In this document: one piece after another, positions 17,108 to 25,121 of the stretch
Numbering within the stretch: position 1 is the stretch's first letter
How the letters are laid out: each line of letters starts with the position of its first letter
Source: UBA1431 sp002329665
Lineage (GTDB): Bacteria; Bacillota; Clostridia; Christensenellales; UBA1431
DNA length: 64,000 bases
Reading direction: 5' to 3'
Assembly: GCA_040772545.1 (NCBI GenBank)
Contig: JAXGXY010000002.1
Location: 1-64,000 of the forward strand
The notes under the pieces: model-generated
Told to the model about the DNA's origin: nothing
What the model saw: the letters and a program-made list of their open reading frames with translations, nothing else
The model's database searches: none
Made by a program: the position numbers and the translations under genes

Positions 17108-17374
17108 ATGGTAAGGGAACAGGTCAGGATCATCAATCCGACGGGGCTGCACGCCCGGCCGGCGAGTGTGTTCGTCAAGGCGGCGAACGGGTTCAAAAGC
17201 GACGTCGCCGTCATCAGCGGGGACAAGCGCATCAACGCCAAGAGCATCGTAAAAGTGATGTCGACGGCCCTGAAACAGGGGACCGACATCGTGATCGAAG
17301 CGAGCGGGGAGGACGAAACGGAAGCCGTGCGGGCGCTGGTGGACCTCGTGAAAAGCGGCTTCGGCGAGGTATAG
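17108..17374 (+). CDS. ptsH: Phosphocarrier protein HPr
   Basis: 88 residues, the normal HPr size. The PTS phosphorylation site is His15 in GLHARPAS. Ser46 in NAKSIVKVMS is the residue modified by HPr kinase/phosphorylase in Firmicutes, so carbon-catabolite signalling through this HPr is possible. ATG 17108 has AGGAGGG upstream. As the last gene of the operon it links Enzyme I to DhaM, completing the chain PEP-EI-HPr-DhaM-DhaL-dihydroxyacetone. Confidence 0.96.
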   Translation: MVREQVRIINPTGLHARPASVFVKAANGFKSDVAVISGDKRINAKSIVKVMSTALKQGTDIVIEASGEDETEAVRALVDLVKSGFGEV

Positions 17375-17529
17375 AGGCGCCCGGTTTTCCGGTGGTTATG
17401 TGCGGAAACAAGACGTACCTGCCGCTTGTTTCGGGGATCACCGCCAACGTAGCTTTGCACGGAAGAAAAGGAGCGAGCCGGGGCCCCCGCGCGGCTTGCC
17501 GGGCGGGGCGGAGCGGCGCGGCGCGAGGG

Positions 17530-17562
17530 GAATCTTTGGCGCGCGCAGCGCTAAGGGCGTTA
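17530..17562 (-). repeat. Short fragment of composite repeat family R1
   Basis: The text around GCGCGCAGCGCTAAGGG matches, in reverse orientation, the CCCTTTGCGCTGCGCGCG segment of the large R1 copies at 35840, 44112 and 49304. It lies in the otherwise gene-free stretch 17375-17575. Confidence 0.5.
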
Positions 17563-17575
17563 CGGGGCGCAGTTT

Positions 17576-17605
17576 GCCCCCGCCGATTAATCGGCGGGGG
17601 CTTTT
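17576..17605 (+). terminator. Terminator of the dha-pts operon
   Basis: GCCCCCGCCGATT pairs perfectly with AATCGGCGGGGGC and TTTT follows. Upstream, GAAACAAG/CTTGTTTC (17404-17431) forms another hairpin after ptsH. Confidence 0.85.
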
Positions 17606-17610
17606 GGTGC

Positions 17611-17637
17611 TTGACAAAGAGCTGTTTTGGTTATAAA
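17611..17637 (+). promoter_or_regulatory. Probable promoter of the acyltransferase-like gene
   Basis: TTGACA at 17611-17616 and TATAAA at 17632-17637 are separated by only 15 bp, shorter than ideal. It lies directly after the dha-pts terminator and before the next gene. Confidence 0.45.
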
Positions 17638-17758
17638 AGAAAAACGGGGCCGGTGTACGGCAAAAGCGTTGTTATCGGGGGAAGAGGCGGCATACTTGTA
17701 GAGCATGGGAAAGTTGAAGCGTAACGTCCGCCTTTCAAGGCACAGAGGGAGTGCGAGC

Positions 17759-18496
17759 ATGCGGCGTACGAAGACACCGGCAGGGCCCAAGGCCATGAAA
17801 CGCCACCCGTTTTTCGTCGCTTTCCGCGCTCTTTTCAGGCTGGTGTTCCCGAGGCACCGGATCGTCTGCTCCGCGCCCGCCCCTTCGGACAGGCCGTGTG
17901 TGTTCGTATGCAACCACGCGGGCATCTACGCCCCGATCGTAATCGCGACGTGGTTAAGGCGAAGGTTCAGGCCGTGGGTGAAAAGCGACACATGCTATAT
18001 GAAAACGGCGAGGGCGCAGATACAGCGCGACCTCTTCAAAAGCAAAACCCGGGCGGGCAGGATTTTCCATAGGGTACTGAGCGCGCTCGTCACCCCCGTG
18101 ACCGTGGCCATCATGCGCGGCGTGGGCGCCATCCCCGTGTACGGCGACATCCGCATCGTCACGACGTTCAGGCAGAGCGTCCTGACGCTCAGGGCGGGGG
18201 CGAGCCTGGTCATCTTCCCCGAAAACGAAGCGCCGTATTCGGAATACACAAACGGGTTCAGCACGGGATTTGTCCATGTCGGGCGCAAGTTCTGCGCCGA
18301 AACGGGCGAAAGGCTGGATTTCTATCCGGTGTACGTGAGCAAGAAGACCCGCACCGTGCGCATCGGCGAGCCGATCGCCTACCTTCCTTCCCTCGGGTTC
18401 GGCGCGCAGCGCGCGCGGCTGGCCGAAGCACTGCGCGACAGCATCACGCGTATGGCGAGGGAACTCGAAGAAGGCGACGCGAGCCGGAGCGCGTAA
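17759..18496 (+). CDS. PlsC-like acyltransferase with altered active site
   Basis: About 245 residues from ATG 17759, which has AGAGGGA 8 nt upstream; an in-frame ATG at 17705 would add 18 residues. The general layout is that of 1-acylglycerol-3-phosphate acyltransferases: a basic, amphipathic N-terminus, then VFVCNHAGIYAPIVIAT and a later VIFPENEAPYSE. The family's HX4D catalytic pair is not intact: His53 is present, but the Asp position is Ala58, and FPEG reads FPEN. It may use a different chemistry or substrate, or be a non-acyltransferase member of the fold. The gene stands alone with its own promoter. Confidence 0.65.
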   Translation: MRRTKTPAGPKAMKRHPFFVAFRALFRLVFPRHRIVCSAPAPSDRPCVFVCNHAGIYAPIVIATWLRRRFRPWVKSDTCYMKTARAQIQRDLFKSKTRAGRIFHRVLSALVTPVTVAIMRGVGAIPVYGDIRIVTTFRQSVLTLRAGASLVIFPENEAPYSEYTNGFSTGFVHVGRKFCAETGERLDFYPVYVSKKTRTVRIGEPIAYLPSLGFGAQRARLAEALRDSITRMARELEEGDASRSA

Positions 18497-18662
18497 ACCG
18501 GCTTCAGTTTGCGCTTCAAAAGCGGACATGGTTGCGGGGGCAGGCGGGCCCGGTGCCACAGCAATTCCATTTTTGTTCGGATTTTTGATTTTTCTGTTTT
18601 TCTCCGCCCTCGCGCTCCATTAACAGGGTATAGATAAGTAAAACCGGAAAGGAGAAGACGGC

Positions 18663-18797
18663 ATGGAGCAGGGACCGAAACACAACAAACCGGAGGCGGA
18701 TAGCGGCGTTCCGCAAACCCCGATGCAACCTCGGGCTTGTCCCCGCTTAAGAATTAAGGCTTGTAATCCGAATATTAAAGTGGTACACTCAGGTTAG
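18663..18797 (+). CDS. Possible 44-residue protein
   Basis: An ORF of 44 codons begins at ATG 18663 behind an excellent ribosome binding site (AAAGGAGA, 8 nt upstream). The product is polar, proline-rich in the first half and basic in the second, with no membrane span and no family I know. Its 3' end overlaps the promoter of the aro leader. The binding site is the main argument; composition gives little support. The preceding part of the gap (18497-18640) shows only a T-rich stretch. Confidence 0.35.
   Translation: MEQGPKHNKPEADSGVPQTPMQPRACPRLRIKACNPNIKVVHSG
18761..18789 (+). promoter_or_regulatory. Promoter of the aro/pheA operon
   Basis: -35 TTGTAA (18761-18766), a 17-bp spacer and -10 TACACT (18784-18789). 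The predicted start near 18796 yields a leader RNA of about 230 nt in front of aroF. Confidence 0.65.
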
Positions 18798-18822
18798 TTT
18801 AAAACGAGAAAGCAATTTCCAA

Positions 18823-18942
18823 ATGATGATCGCGCTCGCCACAATGTTTTTCCTGTTTACCAGCTTTAGCTATTACGGCTACGGCTATTTCTGGTTTAAC
18901 GGAAAAACATCGTTGGCTTTAGCGGGAGATTGGCGTCTGTAG
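18823..18942 (+). CDS. Aromatic-rich leader peptide of the aro operon
   Basis: A 39-codon ORF (ATG 18823 or 18826, stop 18940-18942) between the operon promoter and the terminator in front of aroF. Residues 9-25 read FFLFTSFSYYGYGYFWF: eleven of seventeen are Phe, Tyr or Trp, and another Trp is at 37. This is the hallmark of a transcription-attenuation leader peptide that reports charged aromatic tRNAs. A weak binding site GAGAAAG lies at 18805-18811. The alternative, a small membrane protein, is less likely given the location and the RNA structure that follows. Confidence 0.75.
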   Translation: MMIALATMFFLFTSFSYYGYGYFWFNGKTSLALAGDWRL

Positions 18943-19005
18943 ATCAGGCTATCACGGGAAATTACCGCGAAGGCTCACGGTGTGAGGCTTCGCGGTTTTT
19001 GTTTT
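18915..19005 (+). promoter_or_regulatory. Attenuator: antiterminator strand and terminator before aroF
   Basis: The terminator has arms ACCGCGAAG (18964-18972) and CTTCGCGGT (18988-18996), an inner CTCAC/GTGAG stem and a T-run (TTTTTGTTTT). A competing strand GGCTTTAGCGG (18915-18925), inside codons 31-35 of the leader peptide, can pair with 18965-18975 in 10 of 11 positions (two G-U). A ribosome stalled on the aromatic codons (18847-18897) leaves this strand free and disrupts the terminator. A ribosome reaching the stop codon would mask it and allow termination. Confidence 0.75.
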
Positions 19006-19028
19006 ATCCGAAAAAAGGAGGAGGAACG

Positions 19029-20078
19029 ATGATCGTCATAATGAAGCCGGGGGCGGGTGAGGAACAGATCGCCCCTATTGTGGAGGAGCTGAACCGGCAG
19101 GGGATGCAGGTGCAAATGAATGAAGGGGTGGGATGCACGGTGTTGGGGGTATTGGGCGACACGATCGTGCTGGACAGGGAGAAGCTCGAGCTGCGCGAAG
19201 GCGTTGAACGGGTGATGCCGGTGCAGGAACCGTACAAAAAGGCCAACAGGAAGTTCCATCCGGACGACACTGTCGTGGACGTGGGCGGGTTTGCGGTCGG
19301 GTCGGAGGCGCTGGCAATCATCGCGGGGCCGTGTTCGGTGGAGAGCTTCGAGCAGCTCTCGAGCGTCGCGCGGTCCGTGAAGGCGTCGGGGGCCTTCGCG
19401 TTAAGGGGCGGGGCCTATAAGCCGCGTACCTCGCCCTACGCCTTCCAGGGCCTGGAAAAACGGGGCATCGACCTTCTCTACCGGGTGCGCACGGAGATGA
19501 AGATGCCCATCGTGAGCGAGATCATCGCCCCGCGGCAGGTCGAGACGTTCGAGCTGATGGTGGACGTGATACAGATCGGAACCAGGAACATGCAGAACTT
19601 CGACCTGCTCAAGGAAGTCGGCCGGACGGACAAACCGATCTTGCTAAAACGCGGAATGTCCTCTACGATAGAAGAATGGATCATGTCCGCCGAATATATC
19701 ATGGCGCAGGGCAACCAGAACGTGATCCTTTGCGAGCGCGGGATCAGGACGTTCGAGACCTTCACGAGGAATTCCCTGGACCTGAGCTCCATACCGGTGG
19801 TCAAGCGCATGTCGCATCTGCCGGTGCTGGTCGACCCGTCCCACGCGACGGGCAAGGCGTGGCTGGTGCCGCCGATGGCCGCGGCCGCGGTGGCCGCCGG
19901 CGCCGACGGGCTGCTCGTCGAGGTGCACAACGACCCGCCCAACGCCCTGTGCGACGGCTCCCAGTCCCTCACGCCGGAGCAGTTCGACTCCCTGATGGCG
20001 CGCCTGAGGGCGCTGGCCCCGGTGGTCGGGCGGACGGTGGGGCAGAACAGGCGGCAGGAGGAAAAAGTAGGCGCATGA
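19029..20078 (+). CDS. aroF: 3-deoxy-7-phosphoheptulonate synthase
   Basis: First step of the shikimate pathway: PEP plus erythrose 4-phosphate give DAHP. It has 349 residues from ATG 19029, behind AAGGAGGAGG. An N-terminal ferredoxin-like regulatory domain (about 1-75) is followed by the barrel: IAGPCSVES, RGGAYKPRTSPYAFQG, LLKRGMSSTIEEW and LVDPSHATGK. This is the type I-beta form found in Thermotoga and many Firmicutes, in which the N-terminal domain mediates feedback by Tyr or Phe. It is the first enzyme of the attenuator-controlled operon and its stop overlaps the aroB start (ATGA). Confidence 0.97.
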   Translation: MIVIMKPGAGEEQIAPIVEELNRQGMQVQMNEGVGCTVLGVLGDTIVLDREKLELREGVERVMPVQEPYKKANRKFHPDDTVVDVGGFAVGSEALAIIAGPCSVESFEQLSSVARSVKASGAFALRGGAYKPRTSPYAFQGLEKRGIDLLYRVRTEMKMPIVSEIIAPRQVETFELMVDVIQIGTRNMQNFDLLKEVGRTDKPILLKRGMSSTIEEWIMSAEYIMAQGNQNVILCERGIRTFETFTRNSLDLSSIPVVKRMSHLPVLVDPSHATGKAWLVPPMAAAAVAAGADGLLVEVHNDPPNALCDGSQSLTPEQFDSLMARLRALAPVVGRTVGQNRRQEEKVGA

Positions 20079-21151
20079 AGCATATTGTGACGGTGGAAGC
20101 GGCCGGGAGCCGCTACGACATCATCGTGGAAAACGGCGCGATCGCCGGGGCGCACGCGCATCTTTCGGCGTACGCGGGGCGGAGGGCGGCCGTGGTGACC
20201 GACACGAACGTAGCCGCGCTGTACGCGCCCGCGCTGGTCAATGCCCTCGAAAAGGCCGGGATGCGGGCCGAGGTGGTCGCGGTGCCGCCCGGCGAAAGCA
20301 GCAAGAGCCACAGCCGGCTCCTCTGCCTCTACGGCCGGTTCATCGAGGCCGGCATCACCCGGGCGGACTGCGTGTTCGCGCTGGGCGGCGGCGTCGTCGG
20401 CGACCTCGCGGGGTTCGCGGGGGCGACGTACCTGCGCGGCGTCGACGTGATACAGGTCCCGACCACGCTCCTCGCGCAGGTGGACAGCAGCGTCGGCGGG
20501 AAGGTGGCGGTCAACCTCGAGCAGGGCAAGAACCTCGTGGGCGTGTTCGCCCAGCCGAAGCTCGTGCTCTGCGACACCGGCGCGCTCAGGACGCTGGACC
20601 CGCGGCAGACAGGCGCCGGGCTGGGCGAGGTGGTCAAGTACGGCTGCATCGCCGACGAAGGGCTTTTTTCCCGGCTGGAACGGGCGGGTTCCAGGGCGGC
20701 GCTTGCCGGGGCGATGGACGGTATCGTCAGGGACTGCTGCGCGATAAAGGCCGGTTACGTGCGCCGGGACCCCTTCGACGGCGGCGCGCGGAAGGAACTG
20801 AATTTCGGGCACACGCTCGGGCACGCGCTCGAACAGGCCCTGGGGTACGGGAAACTGCTCCACGGCGAGGCGGTGTGCGTCGGGATGGTGCAGGCCGCCC
20901 GGTGGGGAGAGAGGCTCGGGGTCACGCCCCGGGGCACGGCCCGGCGGATCGAGGCCCTGCTGGTGAAGCTGGACCTGCCGGCACGCGCGCCGGAGGCCGG
21001 CATGCAGAAGGTGTGTGACGCGGTAATGGTCGATAAGAAGGGCCGCGGGGACGAGATCGACGCCGTGTTGCTGGAACGGATAGGGAAAGCCTGCCTGAAA
21101 CGGATGAAAAAGACCGAGCTCGCCGCGCTCATGGCCGGAGGTGGAGCCTAG
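20075..21151 (+). CDS. aroB: 3-dehydroquinate synthase
   Basis: An NAD- and metal-dependent enzyme converting DAHP to 3-dehydroquinate, 358 residues. Motifs are the nucleotide-binding ALGGGVVGDLAGFAGATYLRG segment, TTLLAQVDSSVGGKVAVN and the metal ligands in NFGHTLGHALE. ATG 20075 overlaps the aroF stop by 4 nt, and the stop touches aroA, so the genes are translationally coupled. Confidence 0.97.
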   Translation: MKHIVTVEAAGSRYDIIVENGAIAGAHAHLSAYAGRRAAVVTDTNVAALYAPALVNALEKAGMRAEVVAVPPGESSKSHSRLLCLYGRFIEAGITRADCVFALGGGVVGDLAGFAGATYLRGVDVIQVPTTLLAQVDSSVGGKVAVNLEQGKNLVGVFAQPKLVLCDTGALRTLDPRQTGAGLGEVVKYGCIADEGLFSRLERAGSRAALAGAMDGIVRDCCAIKAGYVRRDPFDGGARKELNFGHTLGHALEQALGYGKLLHGEAVCVGMVQAARWGERLGVTPRGTARRIEALLVKLDLPARAPEAGMQKVCDAVMVDKKGRGDEIDAVLLERIGKACLKRMKKTELAALMAGGGA

Positions 21152-22453
21152 ATGGGGTGGATGGCGCTCTCGCCGCGAAAACTGAAAGGGAGCGTATCGG
21201 CGCAGCCTTCCAAGAGCGCTGCGCATCGCGCGCTCTGCTGCGCCGCGCTGGCGGACGGGGTCTCTACGCTCACGGACATCGCGCTTTCCGACGACGTGCG
21301 CGCGACGTTGGCGGGGATACAGGCGCTCGGCCTGGCCGAGGCAAGGGCGGACGGTAACCGGATCATGGTGAGGGGTGGGCTTAATCCCCCCGGCGGACAG
21401 CGGAGCGTGGATTGCAACGAATCGGGGTCTACGCTGCGCTTTTTGCTGCCCATGGCCCTTATTTCGGGGGAAGGCGCGAGGTTCACGGGCAGGGGCCGGC
21501 TGATGCAAAGGCCCATGGACGTCTACCGCGACGTCTTTTCGAAAAGCGGCGTAACCTGGTCGGCGGGCGGGAAGGCCATCGCCGTATCGGGCAGGCTCAG
21601 GCCGGGCGACTACGCCATGCCGGGGAACGTGTCCTCGCAGTTTCTCACCGGCCTGCTGCTCGCGCTCCCGGTGCTCCATGGGGATTCGAACATATGTTTG
21701 ACGTCGCCGCTCGAATCGCGCGGATACGTCGGGATGACGCGCGAGATGCAGGCGCGCTTCGGCGTGCGTTCGGCGTTTTCCGGGGATTCGGCCCTTAATA
21801 TCCCTGGGGGCCAGTGCTACGAGCCCGCCCGCGTGCGTATCGAGGGCGACTTTTCGCACGCGGCGTTCTTCCTGGTCGCCGGGGCACTCGGCGGGGACGT
21901 CACGGTGACGGGACTCCCCGAAAAGACCCGGCAGGGCGACGGCGCGATCGTCGGCATACTGAGGGAGATGGGCGCTCATGTGGAGGAAGGCCCGTCTGGC
22001 GTGCGCGTTGGCGGGGGGAGGCTAAAGGGGATCGAGATCGACGCGTCGCAGATACCCGACCTCGTGCCCGTGCTGTGCGCGGCGGCCTGCGCGGCCGAGG
22101 GAGAGACGCGCATCCTAAACGCGGCGCGCCTCAGGTTCAAGGAAAGCGACCGCCTCAGCGCCGCCGCGGGAGAACTGGGCGCGTTGGGCGCCGACATCCT
22201 GGAGGACGCGAACGGGCTGGTGATCCGCGGGACGGGGACGCTCAGGGGCGGCGCGTGCTCGAGCCGCGGCGACCACCGTATGGCCATGGCGCTCGCCGTC
22301 GCGTCCTGCATCTGTGAAGAAGAGGTCATAATAGAAGGCTGGGAATGCGTGCGCAAGTCGGCGGCGGCATTCTGGGACGAATTCAGGAAGCTGGGAGGGA
22401 GCGCTGTTGAGCGGAACGTGGGGGAACAGGCTGAAGCTGAGCATCTTCGGTGA
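21152..22453 (+). CDS. aroA: 3-phosphoshikimate 1-carboxyvinyltransferase (EPSP synthase)
   Basis: Joins PEP to shikimate 3-phosphate. 433 residues. Visible motifs are SAQPSKSAAHRALCCAALA with the conserved lysine, NESGSTLRFLLP and RFKESDRLSA near the C-terminus, followed by SRGDHRMAMALAVA. It starts directly after the aroB stop and overlaps aroC by about 47 nt. The PEP-binding loop has no obvious deviation; class and inhibitor response cannot be judged by eye. Confidence 0.96.
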   Translation: MGWMALSPRKLKGSVSAQPSKSAAHRALCCAALADGVSTLTDIALSDDVRATLAGIQALGLAEARADGNRIMVRGGLNPPGGQRSVDCNESGSTLRFLLPMALISGEGARFTGRGRLMQRPMDVYRDVFSKSGVTWSAGGKAIAVSGRLRPGDYAMPGNVSSQFLTGLLLALPVLHGDSNICLTSPLESRGYVGMTREMQARFGVRSAFSGDSALNIPGGQCYEPARVRIEGDFSHAAFFLVAGALGGDVTVTGLPEKTRQGDGAIVGILREMGAHVEEGPSGVRVGGGRLKGIEIDASQIPDLVPVLCAAACAAEGETRILNAARLRFKESDRLSAAAGELGALGADILEDANGLVIRGTGTLRGGACSSRGDHRMAMALAVASCICEEEVIIEGWECVRKSAAAFWDEFRKLGGSAVERNVGEQAEAEHLR

Positions 22454-23486
22454 ATCGCACGGCGAAGCGGTCGGGATCGTGGTGGACGGGCTGCCGCCCG
22501 GCCTCGCAGTCGACCCTGCTTATATCGAGAGGGACATGGCGCGGCGCGCGCCCGGGCAGGGCTGGATGTCCACCAAAAGGCGCGAGCCGGACAGGGTGCG
22601 CATCGTGAGCGGCGTGTATGAGGGGCGCACCACCGGGACGCCCGTTTGCGGGCTCATCGAGAACACCGACACCCGGCCTTCCGACTACGGCGGGCTCGAA
22701 GACCTCGCCCGGCCGGGGCACGCGGACTACACGGGCTTTATCAAATACGGGGGCTACAACGACAGGCGCGGCGGCGGGCATTTTTCGGGCAGGCTCACGG
22801 CGCCGCTGGTGTTCGCGGGGGCGCTCGCGCGCCGCTTCCTCTCGGACAGGGGCGTGACGGTGGCCGCGCGCGTCGCCCGGCTGGGCGGCGTGGACGACGC
22901 GCCCGTCGAAAGGGTCGACGAAGCGCTGCTGAGCGGCTGGCTGAATAGCGGTTTCCCCGCCTGCGACGCCCGGCGCGCCGAGGCCATGCAGGAGCGCGTC
23001 CGCGAGGCGCAGGCGGACGCGGACTCGGTGGGCGGCGTCGTCGAGTGCGTGGCCGCAGGCCTGAAAGCGGGGTGGGGCGACCCGTTCTTCGATTCGCTCG
23101 AGAGCCGCATCGCGTCGCTGTTGTTCTCAGTGCCCGCCGTGAAGGGCGTGGAGTTCGGGGCCGGGTTCGCGATCGCCGACATGCGCGGCTCCCAGGCCAA
23201 CGACGCGTTCGCAACCGAGGACGGAAACATCGTCACAAAGACCAACCACAACGGCGGCGTGCTCGGCGGCATCAGCACCGGCATGCCCCTCATCGTGCGC
23301 GCGGCCGTGAAGCCCACGCCCTCCATCGGGAAGAGGCAGCGGACCGTCGACATGAAGACGGGGGCGCCGGCCGGGATCGAAATAAAAGGCAGGCACGACC
23401 CGTGCATCGTGCCGCGCGCGGTCCCCGTGATCGAGGCGGCGGTGCTCCTGGCCCTCGCCGACGCGGCGCTGGAAAGCGGGGTTTGA
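22407..23486 (+). CDS. aroC: Chorismate synthase
   Basis: A flavin-dependent enzyme that forms chorismate from EPSP. 359 residues, beginning with TTG 22407 behind GGGAGGGA and reading GTWGNRLKLSIFGESHGE. Further motifs are KYGGYNDRRGGGHFSGRLTA, TKTNHNGGVLGGISTG and the C-terminal RHDPCIVPRAVPVIEA. The start lies inside the end of aroA in another frame, which indicates translational coupling. Confidence 0.96.
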   Translation: MSGTWGNRLKLSIFGESHGEAVGIVVDGLPPGLAVDPAYIERDMARRAPGQGWMSTKRREPDRVRIVSGVYEGRTTGTPVCGLIENTDTRPSDYGGLEDLARPGHADYTGFIKYGGYNDRRGGGHFSGRLTAPLVFAGALARRFLSDRGVTVAARVARLGGVDDAPVERVDEALLSGWLNSGFPACDARRAEAMQERVREAQADADSVGGVVECVAAGLKAGWGDPFFDSLESRIASLLFSVPAVKGVEFGAGFAIADMRGSQANDAFATEDGNIVTKTNHNGGVLGGISTGMPLIVRAAVKPTPSIGKRQRTVDMKTGAPAGIEIKGRHDPCIVPRAVPVIEAAVLLALADAALESGV

Positions 23487-23487
23487 T

Positions 23488-24609
23488 ATGGATATTGACA
23501 CGCTGCGCGCGCGCATCGACGAAGTGGACGCGAAGCTCCTCGGCCTGTTCGAGCGGCGCATGGAAATAGCGCGGGAGATCGCGCGCTACAAGGAGGACAA
23601 CGGCCTGCCCGTGACCGACGCCGGGCGCGAGCGCGCGCTGCTTGACGAGCGCGCGTCAAGGGTGAAGGACGAGCGCCTCGAGGGGGCCGCGCGGTCGTTT
23701 TTCCGCTTTCTGATGGACATGAGCAAGGAGGAACAGCGGCGCGTGAGGGGAGCGGCCGGGGGGCCCGCCGCGCCCGCCGCCCGGACCGCCGGCGCCGCGT
23801 ACCAGGGCGTGCCCGGCGCGTACGCCGAGGAGGCGCTGATCGCCTTTTTCGGGCAGGGCAGCCCGAGGAAGCCGGTGCAGCGCTTCGAGGACGTGTTCGC
23901 CGCGGTGGCGGGCGGGGAAGCCGCGCACGGCGTTGTGCCCATCGAGAACACGACGACGGGCGCCGTAATAGAGGTGCACGAACTGCTCGAACGCTATCCC
24001 TGCCACATCGTCGGGGAGGCCGTCATCCGGATAGAACACTGCCTGCTGGGCGTGCCGGGTGCAAACGTCGCGGACGTTTTGAAAGTATATTCGCACCCGC
24101 AGGGGCTCTCGCAGTGCGCGCGGTTCCTGGACGCGCACCCGGACTGGGAACGGATACCCTACTACAACACGGCGGTTAGCGCGCGGTTCGTCGCCGAAAA
24201 GGGAGACAGGGCCCTGGCGGCCGTCGCCTCCCGGCACGCCGCCGCCATCTACGGCCTGGACGTGCTCAGCGACAATATCCAGGACGCGCCCGACAACCAC
24301 ACCCGCTTCATCGTGATCGCCGGGGAGCCCGACGCCGCCGGGAGCGACAAGGTGAGCATCCTTATTCGGCTCGACAACACGAGCGGCACACTCTACAACG
24401 CCCTCGGGCCGCTGGCGGAAGCGGGGATCAACATGCTGCGCATCGAGGCGCGGCCGGCGAGGGACACGAACTGGGAGTACCTGTTCTTCATCGATTTTAA
24501 GGGAGAGGAAGACGACCCGCGCATCGCGCCGGTGCTGGCGGAACTCGAAAAACGCAGCCGGTCGGTGAGGGTGCTTGGACGCTATAAGAGCGCGGAGGGC
24601 GCGAAATGA
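23488..24609 (+). CDS. pheA: Bifunctional chorismate mutase/prephenate dehydratase
   Basis: Converts chorismate to prephenate and then phenylpyruvate, the branch to phenylalanine. The 373 residues comprise an AroQ-type chorismate mutase (about 1-85, LRARIDEVDAKLLGLFERR), the dehydratase (about 105-285, YQGVPGAYAEEA, VPIENTTTGAV, DNHTRFIVI) and a C-terminal ACT domain (about 290-370). In the ACT domain the Phe-binding motif usually written ESRP is EARP. Together with the aromatic leader peptide, this gives the operon both transcriptional and allosteric control by phenylalanine. No tyrA or trp genes are in the window. Confidence 0.95.
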   Translation: MDIDTLRARIDEVDAKLLGLFERRMEIAREIARYKEDNGLPVTDAGRERALLDERASRVKDERLEGAARSFFRFLMDMSKEEQRRVRGAAGGPAAPAARTAGAAYQGVPGAYAEEALIAFFGQGSPRKPVQRFEDVFAAVAGGEAAHGVVPIENTTTGAVIEVHELLERYPCHIVGEAVIRIEHCLLGVPGANVADVLKVYSHPQGLSQCARFLDAHPDWERIPYYNTAVSARFVAEKGDRALAAVASRHAAAIYGLDVLSDNIQDAPDNHTRFIVIAGEPDAAGSDKVSILIRLDNTSGTLYNALGPLAEAGINMLRIEARPARDTNWEYLFFIDFKGEEDDPRIAPVLAELEKRSRSVRVLGRYKSAEGAK

Positions 24610-25115
24610 ACGTGTATCTGACCGGGATGCCCGGCGCGGGAAAGAGCACCGTCGGGAAACTGGCGGCAAAAGAACTCGGCCTCGGGTTCCTCGACCTCGA
24701 CGCCGAGATCGAAAAAAGCGCGGGCCGCACGATTCCCGAAATCTTCGACGACGAGGGGGAAGAAACGTTCCGCGACATGGAGAGCCGCGCGCTCGAAAGC
24801 GCCGCGCATATGGACGGGCTCGTCGTCGCCACGGGGGGAGGGTGCGTCCTTCGCGAAGCGAACCACGCCGCGATGCAAAAAAGCGGCTTTGTCGTATTCA
24901 TCGACAGGCCGCTTGAAGCCATCCTTTCGGACATCGAAACCGGGCACAGGCCCCTTTTAAGGGGCGGCGCGCAGGCGCTCGCCGGGCTCTACGAAAAACG
25001 GATCGCGCTCTACCGCGCGCGGTGCGATGCGCGCGCCGACGCGTCCGGGGACTGCGAGGACACGGCGCGCGCCGTCGTGGCCGAACTCAGGGCGCTGGGT
25101 TTCAGCCGGGCCTGA
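24606..25115 (+). CDS. aroK: Shikimate kinase
   Basis: Phosphorylates shikimate with ATP. 169 residues: Walker A GMPGAGKSTVGK (8-19), the substrate-binding DLDAEIEKSAGRTIPEIF, GGGCVLREAN and the lid arginine in GHRPLL. It overlaps the pheA stop by 4 nt and is the last gene of the plus-strand aro operon. Only 6 nt separate its stop from the stop of the convergent aroE, with no obvious terminator between them. Confidence 0.95.
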   Translation: MNVYLTGMPGAGKSTVGKLAAKELGLGFLDLDAEIEKSAGRTIPEIFDDEGEETFRDMESRALESAAHMDGLVVATGGGCVLREANHAAMQKSGFVVFIDRPLEAILSDIETGHRPLLRGGAQALAGLYEKRIALYRARCDARADASGDCEDTARAVVAELRALGFSRA

Positions 25116-25121
25116 CGGTTA

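Noticed and set aside
17392..17724. 110-codon ORF after ptsH
   Set aside because: It runs through the terminator and the next promoter, has low-complexity Arg/Gly/Ala content and no binding site.
18800..19028. T-box riboswitch before aroF
   Set aside because: No T-box sequence (TGGNACCGCG-like) or specifier stem is visible; the aromatic ORF and simple competing stems explain the terminator better.
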